Below, one piece after another: positions 1-6,526 of a DNA stretch of 17,365 nucleotides. Source of the DNA: Rubritepida sp. (GTDB taxonomy: Bacteria; Pseudomonadota; Alphaproteobacteria; Acetobacterales; Acetobacteraceae); assembly GCA_022843345.1 (NCBI GenBank), contig JALHNW010000005.1:1-17365 (forward strand). The letters run 5' to 3'. The notes under the pieces are model-generated. The model searched no databases. It saw only the letters and a program-made list of their open reading frames with translations, and had not been told where the DNA came from. How positions within the stretch are numbered: position 1 is the first letter of the stretch; every line of letters starts with the position of its first letter. Made by a program: the position numbers and the translations under genes.

Positions 1-1
1 G

Positions 2-466
2 GTGCTGGATGCGACCGGCCGCCTGCTGGCCTGGAACGAGGCCTTCGCCGCGCTGGGCGGCGGCCAGCCCCTTTCGCCCGGCCTCACGCAGGGCGAGATG
101 GCGCAGCGCAGCGCGATACCCGCGGCGGGCCTGCTGCCCCGCCCGCTGCGCGGCGGCATGACCCTGCTGGAATGGAGCGCGGAGGCGGCCGCCATGGCCG
201 AGGCGCGGCGCCTGTGCAGCAGCGAGATGGGCGAGCGCCTGGAACGCCTGGCGACCGTGCTGGAGGCGCGCGACCTGGAGGCGGCGCGCGCCGAGGCGCA
301 GGGCCTGCGCGGGCTGGCGGCGAACTTCTCGCTCGCCACCCTGGTCGCGCCGCTGCGCGAGATCGAGCTGGCCTGCCGCGCCGGCGACCGGCGCGAGGCG
401 GAGGCGGCGATGGACGAGGTCACCCACCGCATGGCCCAGGCGCTGGAAGCCCTGCGCCTGGGCTGA
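2..466 (+). CDS. C-terminal part of a PAS / Hpt-like signalling protein (5' end outside window)
   Basis: This is the 3' end of a gene that enters from the left. Position 1 is the last base of a preceding codon, and the GTG at 2-4 sits inside a PAS-like phrase (VLDATGRLLAWNEAF), so it is most likely an internal valine and not a start. In the visible 154 residues, about 1-65 look like a short PAS segment, with an LRGGMTLLEW strand typical of the PAS-7 type. About 77-152 form a helical bundle resembling an Hpt (histidine phosphotransfer) domain, with the pattern AEAQGLRGLAANFSL followed by an LREIELACRAGD helix. In Hpt domains the first pattern normally reads AH-x-LKG-x-AxN. Here the phospho-accepting His is Gln (codon 299-301, residue 100 of the visible part). 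The gene could be the tail of a hybrid histidine kinase or a stand-alone sensor; no kinase domain is visible. It ends 6 bases before the convergent glxR stop, with no terminator in between. The PAS/Hpt assignment is by pattern only. Confidence 0.7.
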   Translation: MLDATGRLLAWNEAFAALGGGQPLSPGLTQGEMAQRSAIPAAGLLPRPLRGGMTLLEWSAEAAAMAEARRLCSSEMGERLERLATVLEARDLEAARAEAQGLRGLAANFSLATLVAPLREIELACRAGDRREAEAAMDEVTHRMAQALEALRLG

Positions 467-472
467 GCGGCG

Positions 473-1348
473 TCAGCCCAGCTTGTGGCCCGCCATCGCC
501 TCGATGGCCTGCACCAGCCCCGAATGGTCCCAGCCCGAGCCGCCCATCGCCGCGCAGGCGGAGAAGAGCTGCTGCGCCGAGGCGGTGTTGGGCAGCGCCA
601 CCCCCAGCTCCTTCGCCGATTGCAGCGCCAGGTTCAGGTCCTTCTGGTGCAGGGCGATGCGGAAGCCGGGGTTGAAGGTGCGGTTGATCATCCGCTCGGC
701 GTGCACCTCCAGGATGCGGCTGTTGGCGAAGCCGCCCATGAGCGCCTGGCGCACCTTGGCCGGGTCCGCGCCGGCCTTGGAGGCGAAGACCAGCGCCTCC
801 GCCACCGCCTCGATGTTGAGCGCCACGATGATCTGGTTGGCGACCTTCGTGGTCTGCCCCGCGCCGTTGGGGCCGACGAGGGTGATGTTCTTGCCCATCG
901 CCTCGAACAGCGGCAGCGCGCGGGCGAAGGCGGCATCCGGGCCGCCGACCATGATGGTGAGTGCGGCGTTGCGCGCCCCCACCTCGCCGCCGCTGACGGG
1001 CGCGTCGAGGTAGTCGCAGCCGCGCTCGTTCACGCGCGCGGCGAAGTCCTTCGTCGCGGTCGGGCTGATGCTCGACATGTCGATCACCAGCGTGCCCGGC
1101 TTCAGCGCCGCGGCCACGCCGCCATCGCCGAACAGCACGCGCTCCACGTCGGGCGTGTCGGGCACCATGATGACGACCACCTCGGCCGCGGCGGCGACCG
1201 TGGCGGCGTCGGGCATGATGGTGAAGCTGGCGCGCGCCTCGGGCTTGAGGCTGGCGCGCTCGGGCGCCAGGATCTCGTGGCCTGCCTTCTGCAGGTTCTC
1301 GGCCATGGGCTGCCCCATGATGCCGAGGCCGATGAAACCGATCTTCAT
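473..1348 (-). CDS. glxR: 2-hydroxy-3-oxopropionate (tartronate semialdehyde) reductase
   Basis: The product (291 residues) belongs to the beta-hydroxyacid dehydrogenase / 3-hydroxyisobutyrate dehydrogenase family and would reduce tartronate semialdehyde to D-glycerate with NAD(P)H in the cytoplasm. The N-terminal Rossmann motif (GFIGLGIMGQPMAENL, residues 4-19), the substrate-binding segment DAPVSGGEVGA (115-125) and the catalytic lysine in GAGQTTKVANQ (K168) are all present. The C-terminal half (NPGFRIALHQKDLNLAL) reads closely like E. coli GarR/GlxR, which favours tartronate semialdehyde over 3-hydroxyisobutyrate. The reading frame is open 35 codons further upstream, but that extension lies inside hyi. 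ATG at 1346-1348 puts the MKIGFIG Rossmann strand at the N terminus and follows a GGGGG Shine-Dalgarno at 1359-1363. It lies 7 bases after the hyi stop, so the two are almost surely cotranscribed. Its place after hyi fits the pathway order. Confidence 0.93.
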   Translation of the reverse strand: MKIGFIGLGIMGQPMAENLQKAGHEILAPERASLKPEARASFTIMPDAATVAAAAEVVVIMVPDTPDVERVLFGDGGVAAALKPGTLVIDMSSISPTATKDFAARVNERGCDYLDAPVSGGEVGARNAALTIMVGGPDAAFARALPLFEAMGKNITLVGPNGAGQTTKVANQIIVALNIEAVAEALVFASKAGADPAKVRQALMGGFANSRILEVHAERMINRTFNPGFRIALHQKDLNLALQSAKELGVALPNTASAQQLFSACAAMGGSGWDHSGLVQAIEAMAGHKLG

Positions 1349-1355
1349 GCGTGCA

Positions 1356-2135
1356 TTACCCCCGATACTTCTGCATCCAGCCCAGCCCGGCGAGCGTCTC
1401 GCCCTTGGGCCGGTATTCGCAGCCGATCCAGCCGCGGAAGCCCATCGCATCAATGGCGTCGAACACGAAGTCCCAGCGCACCTCGCCGGTGCCGGGCTCG
1501 TTGCGGCCCGGCGTGTCGGCCACCTGCATGTGCGCGATGAAGGGCAGCAATTCCTGCGCCCGGCGCGTCACGTCGCCCTCGGTGACCTGGCAATGATACA
1601 GGTCGAATTGCAGGCCGACGCGCTCGGGCCCCAGCGCCTCGATCACCGCCACCGCCTCGTCGGTGGTGTTGAGGAAGAAGCCGGGGATGTCGCGGTGGTT
1701 GATCGGCTCGATCACCGGCTTCACGCCGGCCTTGCCGCATTGCTCGGCGGCGAAGTCCAGGTTAGCGGCGTAGGTGGCCAGCAGCGTGTCACGCTTCGCA
1801 CCCGCGGGCGCGAGGCCGGCCATCACGTGCAGCCGCGGGCAGCCCAGGGCGGCGGAATACTCCAGCGCGCGCTTGATCCCGTCGCGGAATTCGGCGCGGC
1901 GCTCGGGCAGGCAGGCCATGCCGCGCTCGCCGGCGTTCCAGTCGCCGGGCGGGGCGTTGAACAGCACGTTCTGCAGGCCGTTGTCGCGCAGGCGCTGGGC
2001 GATCTCCGCGGCGGGGAAGTCGTAGGGGAAGAGGAACTCCACCGCCTCGAACCCCGCCGCGCGGGCGGCGGCGAAGCGGTCGAGGAAGGGGACCTCGTTG
2101 AACATCATGCTGAGATTGGCGGCGAATTTCGGCAC
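1356..2135 (-). CDS. hyi: hydroxypyruvate isomerase
   Basis: This 259-residue TIM-barrel enzyme of the xylose-isomerase-like superfamily interconverts hydroxypyruvate and tartronate semialdehyde. Length and sequence track E. coli Hyi (258 residues). The N terminus FAANLSMMFNE, the EFLFPYDFPAAEI segment and the PPGDWNAGERGMACLP segment are all recognisable. Likely metal ligands and catalytic glutamates are E143 (IEPIN), D178 (QFDLYH), Q204 (HMQVAD) and E240 (GCEYRP), with the conserved EPGTGEV loop at 213-219. The start is GTG at 2133-2135, preceded on the minus strand by GGGAGG about 7 bases upstream. It gives exactly the family N terminus (VPKFAANLSM). The longer in-frame ORF from 2195 would add 20 unconserved residues and is rejected. 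It lies between sgaA, which makes hydroxypyruvate, and glxR, which consumes tartronate semialdehyde. A hairpin-rich 232-base spacer separates it from sgaA, so it may also have its own promoter there. Confidence 0.93.
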   Translation of the reverse strand: MPKFAANLSMMFNEVPFLDRFAAARAAGFEAVEFLFPYDFPAAEIAQRLRDNGLQNVLFNAPPGDWNAGERGMACLPERRAEFRDGIKRALEYSAALGCPRLHVMAGLAPAGAKRDTLLATYAANLDFAAEQCGKAGVKPVIEPINHRDIPGFFLNTTDEAVAVIEALGPERVGLQFDLYHCQVTEGDVTRRAQELLPFIAHMQVADTPGRNEPGTGEVRWDFVFDAIDAMGFRGWIGCEYRPKGETLAGLGWMQKYRG

Positions 2136-2367
2136 GCGGTTCCCTCCCGTTGGCGCGGCGCGGAGGCTAGGCCGCCGGACCGCGCGCGTCCACACAGCAA
2201 CCCGCGCGACCTATCAAGCCCAAGGCCGCGCATGAAGAATGCGAAGGCGAAAAGCCGAGCCGCCGAGCTTCAGCTTGGCGAAGCCAAGCCCGCGGATGCG
2301 GGCGCCCGGCGTAGCCGCTGCCGAGAGGCAGCGGCGATGAGGGCACAATAAATAGCAGGAAACGCCC
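2136..2367 (-). other. hairpin-rich spacer between sgaA and hyi
   Basis: This 232-base spacer has no convincing gene. Its half next to sgaA is packed with short perfect inverted repeats, listed separately. Its half next to hyi (2136-2220) shows only the hyi ribosome binding site GGGAGG (minus strand, about 2142-2148). No clear -35/-10 pair for hyi is visible. Either the sgaA transcript reads through into hyi-glxR with reduced yield, or an unrecognised promoter lies here. Confidence 0.6.
2229..2335. repeat. cluster of four tandem perfect hairpins (REP/BIME-like)
   Basis: Four perfect stems follow one another in about 107 bases. CGCAT 2229-2233 pairs with ATGCG 2239-2243. GCTTGGC 2273-2279 pairs with GCCAAGC 2283-2289 (loop GAA). 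GCCCGC 2288-2293 pairs with GCGGGC 2298-2303 (loop GGAT). GCCGCTGCC 2314-2322 pairs with GGCAGCGGC 2327-2335 (loop GAGA on the plus strand). The last stem is 9 bp with a four-base loop and would be very stable. Such an arrangement between genes of one operon resembles the repetitive extragenic palindromes of other proteobacteria, which can act as mRNA stabilisers or attenuators. Whether it is dispersed in this genome cannot be told from one copy. Confidence 0.6.
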
Positions 2368-2382
2368 TCATGCGTTTCCTGC
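2345..2382 (-). terminator. possible terminator hairpin spanning the sgaA stop codon
   Basis: GCAGGAAACGC (2355-2365) and GCGTTTCCTGC (2372-2382) form a perfect 11-bp stem with a 6-base loop (2366-2371). In the minus-strand direction the stem is followed by TATTTATTG (2354-2346), an AT-rich but not pure T stretch, which would make a modest intrinsic terminator. The sgaA stop codon (2368-2370) lies inside the loop, so the upstream arm is coding sequence. A competing 8-bp pairing, ATGAGGGC (2337-2344) with GCCCTCAT (2364-2371), shares bases with this hairpin, so the two structures cannot form together. Confidence 0.5.
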
Positions 2383-3552
2383 GAGGTAGTCCATTGCCGC
2401 CTTCGCCCCATCCGGCTTGTGCGGCACGCCGGCGATCCGCAGCCCCATCTCCACGCCCGACAGCGTGCCCATCAGCGCGAGGTCGTTGAAGTCGCCCAGG
2501 TGGCCGATGCGGAACACGCGGTCGTTCAGCTTGCCCAGCCCGTTGCCGAGCGACATGTTGAACCGCTCCAGGATCGCCGCGCGCAAGGCGTTGGCGCTGT
2601 GCCCCTCGGGCAGCCGCACGGCGGTGAGCGCGGAGGAGTAGTGCCGCGGCTCGTCGCACTGGATCTCCAGCCCCCAGGCGCGCACGGCGCGGCGGGTGGC
2701 CTCCGCGTGGCGGTCGTGGCGGCTGAACACGTTGTCCAGCCCTTCCTCCAGCAGCATGTCCAGCGCCGTGTCCAGCGCGTAGAGCATGTTGGTCGCCGGC
2801 GTGTAGGGGAAGTAGCCGGTGGCGTTGGACGCGATCATCGGCTTCCAGTCCCAGAAGGAGCGCGGCAGGCCGGCCGTCTCGGCTGCCTTCAGCGCCTTGG
2901 CGGACACCGCGTTGAACGACAGCCCCGGCGGCAGCATCAGCCCCTTCTGCGAGCCGGCCACCGTCACGTCCACGCCCCACTCGTCATGCCGGTAGTCAAT
3001 GGAGCCGAGCGAGGAGATCGTGTCCACCAGCAGCAGCGCCGGGTGCTTGGCCGCGTCCATCGCGCGCCGCACCTCGTCGATGCGCGAGGTGCAGCCCGTG
3101 CTCGTCTCGTTGTGCACGACGCAGACGGCCTTGACCTCGTGCTTCGCGTCGGCGCGCAGGTAGGCCTCGATCGCCGCCGGGTCCGCGCCCTGGCGCCAGT
3201 CGCCTTGCAGGAACTCGGGCCGCAGCGACAGCCGCTCCGCCATCTCGCGCCACAGGCTCGCGAACCAGCCCGTCTCGCACATCAGCACGCGGTCGCCGGC
3301 CGAGAGCGTGTTCACCAGCGCCGCCTCCCACGCCCCGGTGCCGGAGGCGGGGAAGATGATGACGTGCCCATCGGTCTTGAAGACGTGCTTCACCTTGGCC
3401 AGCACCTGCGCGCCCAGCTTGCCGAAATCGGGGCCGCGATGGTCCATCGTCGGGTGGTCCATGGCGCGCAGCACGCGGTCCGGCACGTTGGTGGGGCCGG
3501 GGATCTGCAGGAAGTGGCGGCCGGCGGTCGGCGTGCTCTGGAAATAGGCCAT
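2368..3552 (-). CDS. sgaA: serine-glyoxylate aminotransferase (class V, PLP-dependent)
   Basis: The 394-residue product is a fold-type I, class V aminotransferase of the alanine-glyoxylate / serine-glyoxylate group. It would transfer the amino group of serine to glyoxylate, giving hydroxypyruvate and glycine. The N-terminal motif LQIPGPTNVPDRVLRAMDHP, the cofactor-phosphate loop FPASGTGAWEAAL (67-79), Asp177 in LLLVDTISSLGS and the Schiff-base lysine K203 in VAGSQKGLMLPPG are all present, as is the WDWKPM segment and the SLGNGLGKLNDRVFRIGHLGD C-terminal signature. Length equals that of the serine-cycle enzyme family (about 400). ATG at 3550-3552 is preceded by AGGGGA about 11 bases upstream on the minus strand. 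Its product feeds Hyi and GlxR downstream, while glyoxylate might come from the divergent dehydrogenase. No serine-cycle genes such as hydroxypyruvate reductase hprA or malate thiokinase are in view, so methylotrophy cannot be claimed. Confidence 0.93.
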   Translation of the reverse strand: MAYFQSTPTAGRHFLQIPGPTNVPDRVLRAMDHPTMDHRGPDFGKLGAQVLAKVKHVFKTDGHVIIFPASGTGAWEAALVNTLSAGDRVLMCETGWFASLWREMAERLSLRPEFLQGDWRQGADPAAIEAYLRADAKHEVKAVCVVHNETSTGCTSRIDEVRRAMDAAKHPALLLVDTISSLGSIDYRHDEWGVDVTVAGSQKGLMLPPGLSFNAVSAKALKAAETAGLPRSFWDWKPMIASNATGYFPYTPATNMLYALDTALDMLLEEGLDNVFSRHDRHAEATRRAVRAWGLEIQCDEPRHYSSALTAVRLPEGHSANALRAAILERFNMSLGNGLGKLNDRVFRIGHLGDFNDLALMGTLSGVEMGLRIAGVPHKPDGAKAAMDYLAGNA

Positions 3553-3682
3553 GGCGGTGGGGTTCCCCTCGTGTCGCCGCCGGTATGGCCCGGATGCGGC
3601 GGCCGCGCCAACGAGTTCCGCTTCTGCGCCGCATGAGGATTATCCATCTGACGCGGCGCCCGGGGCAGGGTAGAAGCGGCGC
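3553..3682. promoter_or_regulatory. divergent promoter region sgaA / FAD-FeS dehydrogenase
   Basis: This 130-base spacer separates two divergent start codons and must hold both promoters. Its only AT-rich stretch is at 3637-3648. On the minus strand it gives GATAAT (3644-3639), a five-of-six match to a -10 box for sgaA without a good -35. On the plus strand the overlapping GATTAT (3638-3643) could serve the dehydrogenase, with a poor -35 (TTCCGC, 3616-3621, 16 bases away). The arms CCGCTTCT (3618-3625) and AGAAGCGG (3672-3679) form an 8-bp inverted repeat that brackets the region, the second arm ending 3 bases before the plus-strand ATG. No regulator gene is adjacent. Assignment of the boxes is tentative. 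Confidence 0.35.
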
Positions 3683-6526
3683 ATGAACGCCATCACCGCC
3701 CGCATCGGGGATTCCCGCCTCGCCGCCCGCCTGCGCCGGGAAACGGAAGGCGAGGTGCTGTGGAGCGCCTCCGACCGCGGCCGCTACAGCACCGACGCCA
3801 GCATCTACCAGGTGGAGCCCGTCGGCGTGCTGGTGCCCAAGACGGCCGCCGACGTCGAAGCCGCCATGGCCATCTGCCGCGAGGAAGGCGTGCCCGTGCT
3901 GCCCCGCGGCGGCGGCACCAGCCAATGCGGCCAGACCGTCAACCGCGCCCTGGTGCTGGACTGCACCAAGCACTTGCGGAACGTGGTGGGCGTGGAGGGC
4001 GACACGGTGCGCGTGCAGCCCGGCATCACGCTGGGCGCGCTGAACGACGCGCTGAAGCCGCGCGGGATGTTCTTCCCGGTGGACCCCTCCACCTGGGCGC
4101 GCTGCACCATCGGCGGCATGGCCGGCAACAACTCCTGCGGCTCCAAGTCCATCCGCTACGGGCTGATGGCGGACAACGTGCGCGCGGTGGACGCCATCCT
4201 GGCCGACGGCTCGCGCCACGTCTTCGGCGAGGATGCGCCCAACACCGACCTCGTCGCCCGCCTGCACGCGCTGGGCGAGCGCGAGGCGGCCGAGATCGCC
4301 GAGCGCTTCCCGCCCGTGCTGCGCCGCGTGGGCGGCTACAACCTCGACGCGCTGACGCCGGATGCGCGCGCCAATGGCAGGGGCAACCTCGCCCGCCTGC
4401 TGGTGGGCAGCGAGGGGACGCTCGCCTTCTCCGCCGCGCTGGACCTGAAGCTCTGGCCCATCAAGCCGCGCAAGGTGGTCGGCATCTGCCAGTTCCCGAG
4501 CTTCCGCCGCGCCATGGAGGCGGCGCAATACTTGGTGCAGCTCGACCCCGAGGCGGTGGAGCTGGTGGACCGCACGATGATCGAGCTGGGCCGCTCCATC
4601 CCGCTCTACCGCGCCACCATCGAGACGATGCTCATCGGCGAGCCGGACTCCCTGCTGATCGTCGAGTTCCACGGCCACGGGGACGCCGCCCTTATCCGCG
4701 GGCTGGACGCGCTGGACGACATGATGGCCACGCTGGGCCTGCCGGGGCAGGTGGTCCGCGTCACCGACGCCGCCCAGCAGGCCGCGGTGGCGGAAGTGCG
4801 CGAGGCGGGCCTGAACATCATGATGAGCATGAAGGGCGACGCGAAGCCCGTATCCTTCATCGAGGATTGCGCCGTCCCGCTGGAGGACCTGGCCGACTAC
4901 ACCGAGCGCCTCACCGGCGTCTTCGACCGCCACGGCGTCAAGGGCACCTGGTACGCCCATGCCAGCGTGGGCTGCCTGCACGTGCGCCCCGTGCTGAACA
5001 TGAAGGATGGCGGCGACGTGCGCCGCATGCGCGAGATCGCGGAGGAATGCTTCGCCCTGGTGCGCGAATACAAGGGCAGCCATTCCGGCGAGCACGGCGA
5101 CGGCATCGTCCGCTCCGAGTTCCACGAGCCGATGTTCGGCAGCCGCATCACCCGCGCCTTCGAGGCGGTGAAGGACGAGTTCGACCCGCACAACCTGCTC
5201 AACCCCGGCCGCGTGGTGCGCGCGCCGAGGATGGATGACCGCTCCCTGTTCCGCTACGCGCCCCCCTACGCGCCCGTGGCATTCACGCCCGTGCTGGACT
5301 GGTCCGACCACCCCGGCTCGCTGCTGGGTGCGGCGGAGATGTGCAACAACAACGGCACCTGCCGGAAGTTCGACGCCAACGTGATGTGCCCGAGCTACCG
5401 CGTGACGCGCGAGGAGCAGCACCTCACCCGCGGCCGCGCCAACACGCTGCGCCTCGCTCTCACCGGCCAGCTCGGCCCCGACGCGATGGCGGGCGAGGAG
5501 GTCGCGGACGCCATGGCGCTCTGCGTCTCCTGCAAGGGCTGCAAGCGCGAATGCCCGACGGGCGTGGACATGGCGCGCATGAAGATCGAGGTGCTGGCCG
5601 CGCGCCGCGCGAAGCACGGGCTGGCGCTGAAGGACCGCGCGCTAGGCCTGCTGCCGCGCATCGCCCGCTGGGCCGCCATCGCGCCCTTCGTGCCCAACGC
5701 GGTCATGGCGTTCAAGCCGCTGCGCCGCTTCCTGGAGAAGCGCGCCGGGCTGGCCGCGGCGCGCAAGCTGCCCGCCTTCCGCTGGGACACCTTCGACGAC
5801 GTGGAAGCGCAGGCGGGGCAGGGGCCCGAGGTCCTGCTGTTCGCCGACAGCTTCAACCGCCATTTCGAGCCGGAGAATTTGCGCGCCGCCGTGCGCGTGC
5901 TCGCCGCCGCCGGCCACGCGGTGCGCCCCGCCCAGCACCCCACGCAGTCGCGCCCGCTGTGCTGCGGCCGCACCCTGCTGGCCGCCGGCATGGTCGAGGA
6001 AGCCCGCGCCGAGGCACGCCGCACCATCGCCGCGCTGGATGACGGCACCGACCGCCCGATCGTGGGGCTGGAGCCATCCTGCCTGATGACGCTGCGCGAC
6101 GAGTTCACCGCCCTGGTGCCGGGCGAGGCCGCGAGCCGCGTCGCCGCCCGCGCGAAGCTGGCCGGCGAGGTGCTGGAAGGCGCACTGCCCGCGCTGAAGC
6201 CCGCGGCCGCCAGCGCGCACATCCACGGCCATTGCCACCAGAAGGCCTTCGGCGCCTTCCCCGCGGCGGTGAAGGCGCTGCGCCAGGTGCCCGGCATGGC
6301 GGTGACGCCCATCGCCTCGTCGTGCTGCGGCATGGCCGGCGCCTTCGGCTACGAGGCGGCGAACCAGGAGGCCTCGAAGGCGATGGCCGAGCTGTCGCTG
6401 CTGCCCGCGGTGCGCGCGGCGCAGGGCGTGGTGGTGGCCGACGGCTTCTCCTGCCGCCACCAGATCCGCGACCTGTCGGGGCGCGAGGCCATCCATTCCA
6501 TCCGCCTGCTGGAGCGCGCGCTGTGA
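3683..6526 (+). CDS. FAD-linked 2-hydroxyacid dehydrogenase fused to iron-sulfur / CCG-domain subunit
   Basis: The 947-residue protein joins what in glycolate oxidase are separate GlcD and GlcF subunits. Residues about 45-182 are an FAD-binding PCMH domain (LPRGGGTSQCGQ, 73-84; GGMAGNNSCGSKSIRYG, 144-160). About 240-515 are the FAD-oxidase C-terminal domain (LLVGSEGTLAFS, the AHASVGCLHVRPVLNM strand, GEHGDGIVRSEF at 469-480, DPHNLLNPGR at 501-510). Residues about 553-640 carry two ferredoxin-like cysteine clusters (C553, C560, C569 before Pro; then CVSCKGCKRECP at 614-625). The rest holds two CCG domains (LCCGRTLLAAG near 759, SSCCGMAGAFG near 880). This is the YdiJ / Dld-type architecture. 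Family members oxidise D-lactate, glycolate or D-2-hydroxyglutarate and pass electrons to the quinone pool, usually at the inner membrane face. The substrate cannot be read from sequence; divergence from sgaA-hyi-glxR makes glycolate attractive (inference). The start is ATG at 3683 with a weak upstream AGGGT. It begins an operon with the next two genes. Confidence 0.88.
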   Translation: MNAITARIGDSRLAARLRRETEGEVLWSASDRGRYSTDASIYQVEPVGVLVPKTAADVEAAMAICREEGVPVLPRGGGTSQCGQTVNRALVLDCTKHLRNVVGVEGDTVRVQPGITLGALNDALKPRGMFFPVDPSTWARCTIGGMAGNNSCGSKSIRYGLMADNVRAVDAILADGSRHVFGEDAPNTDLVARLHALGEREAAEIAERFPPVLRRVGGYNLDALTPDARANGRGNLARLLVGSEGTLAFSAALDLKLWPIKPRKVVGICQFPSFRRAMEAAQYLVQLDPEAVELVDRTMIELGRSIPLYRATIETMLIGEPDSLLIVEFHGHGDAALIRGLDALDDMMATLGLPGQVVRVTDAAQQAAVAEVREAGLNIMMSMKGDAKPVSFIEDCAVPLEDLADYTERLTGVFDRHGVKGTWYAHASVGCLHVRPVLNMKDGGDVRRMREIAEECFALVREYKGSHSGEHGDGIVRSEFHEPMFGSRITRAFEAVKDEFDPHNLLNPGRVVRAPRMDDRSLFRYAPPYAPVAFTPVLDWSDHPGSLLGAAEMCNNNGTCRKFDANVMCPSYRVTREEQHLTRGRANTLRLALTGQLGPDAMAGEEVADAMALCVSCKGCKRECPTGVDMARMKIEVLAARRAKHGLALKDRALGLLPRIARWAAIAPFVPNAVMAFKPLRRFLEKRAGLAAARKLPAFRWDTFDDVEAQAGQGPEVLLFADSFNRHFEPENLRAAVRVLAAAGHAVRPAQHPTQSRPLCCGRTLLAAGMVEEARAEARRTIAALDDGTDRPIVGLEPSCLMTLRDEFTALVPGEAASRVAARAKLAGEVLEGALPALKPAAASAHIHGHCHQKAFGAFPAAVKALRQVPGMAVTPIASSCCGMAGAFGYEAANQEASKAMAELSLLPAVRAAQGVVVADGFSCRHQIRDLSGREAIHSIRLLERAL

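Noticed and set aside
2..4. GTG as the true start of the first gene
   Set aside because: It falls inside a PAS-like strand with no room for a ribosome site at the window edge; the gene most likely continues to the left.
1349..1453. N-terminal extension of glxR (35 extra codons)
   Set aside because: It overlaps the end of hyi, is unconserved, and precedes the MKIGFIG Rossmann start that has its own ribosome site.
2214..2411. Small ORF on the minus strand in the sgaA-hyi spacer
   Set aside because: It overlaps the sgaA end out of frame and its sequence is just the translation of the hairpin cluster, with no plausible ribosome site or family.
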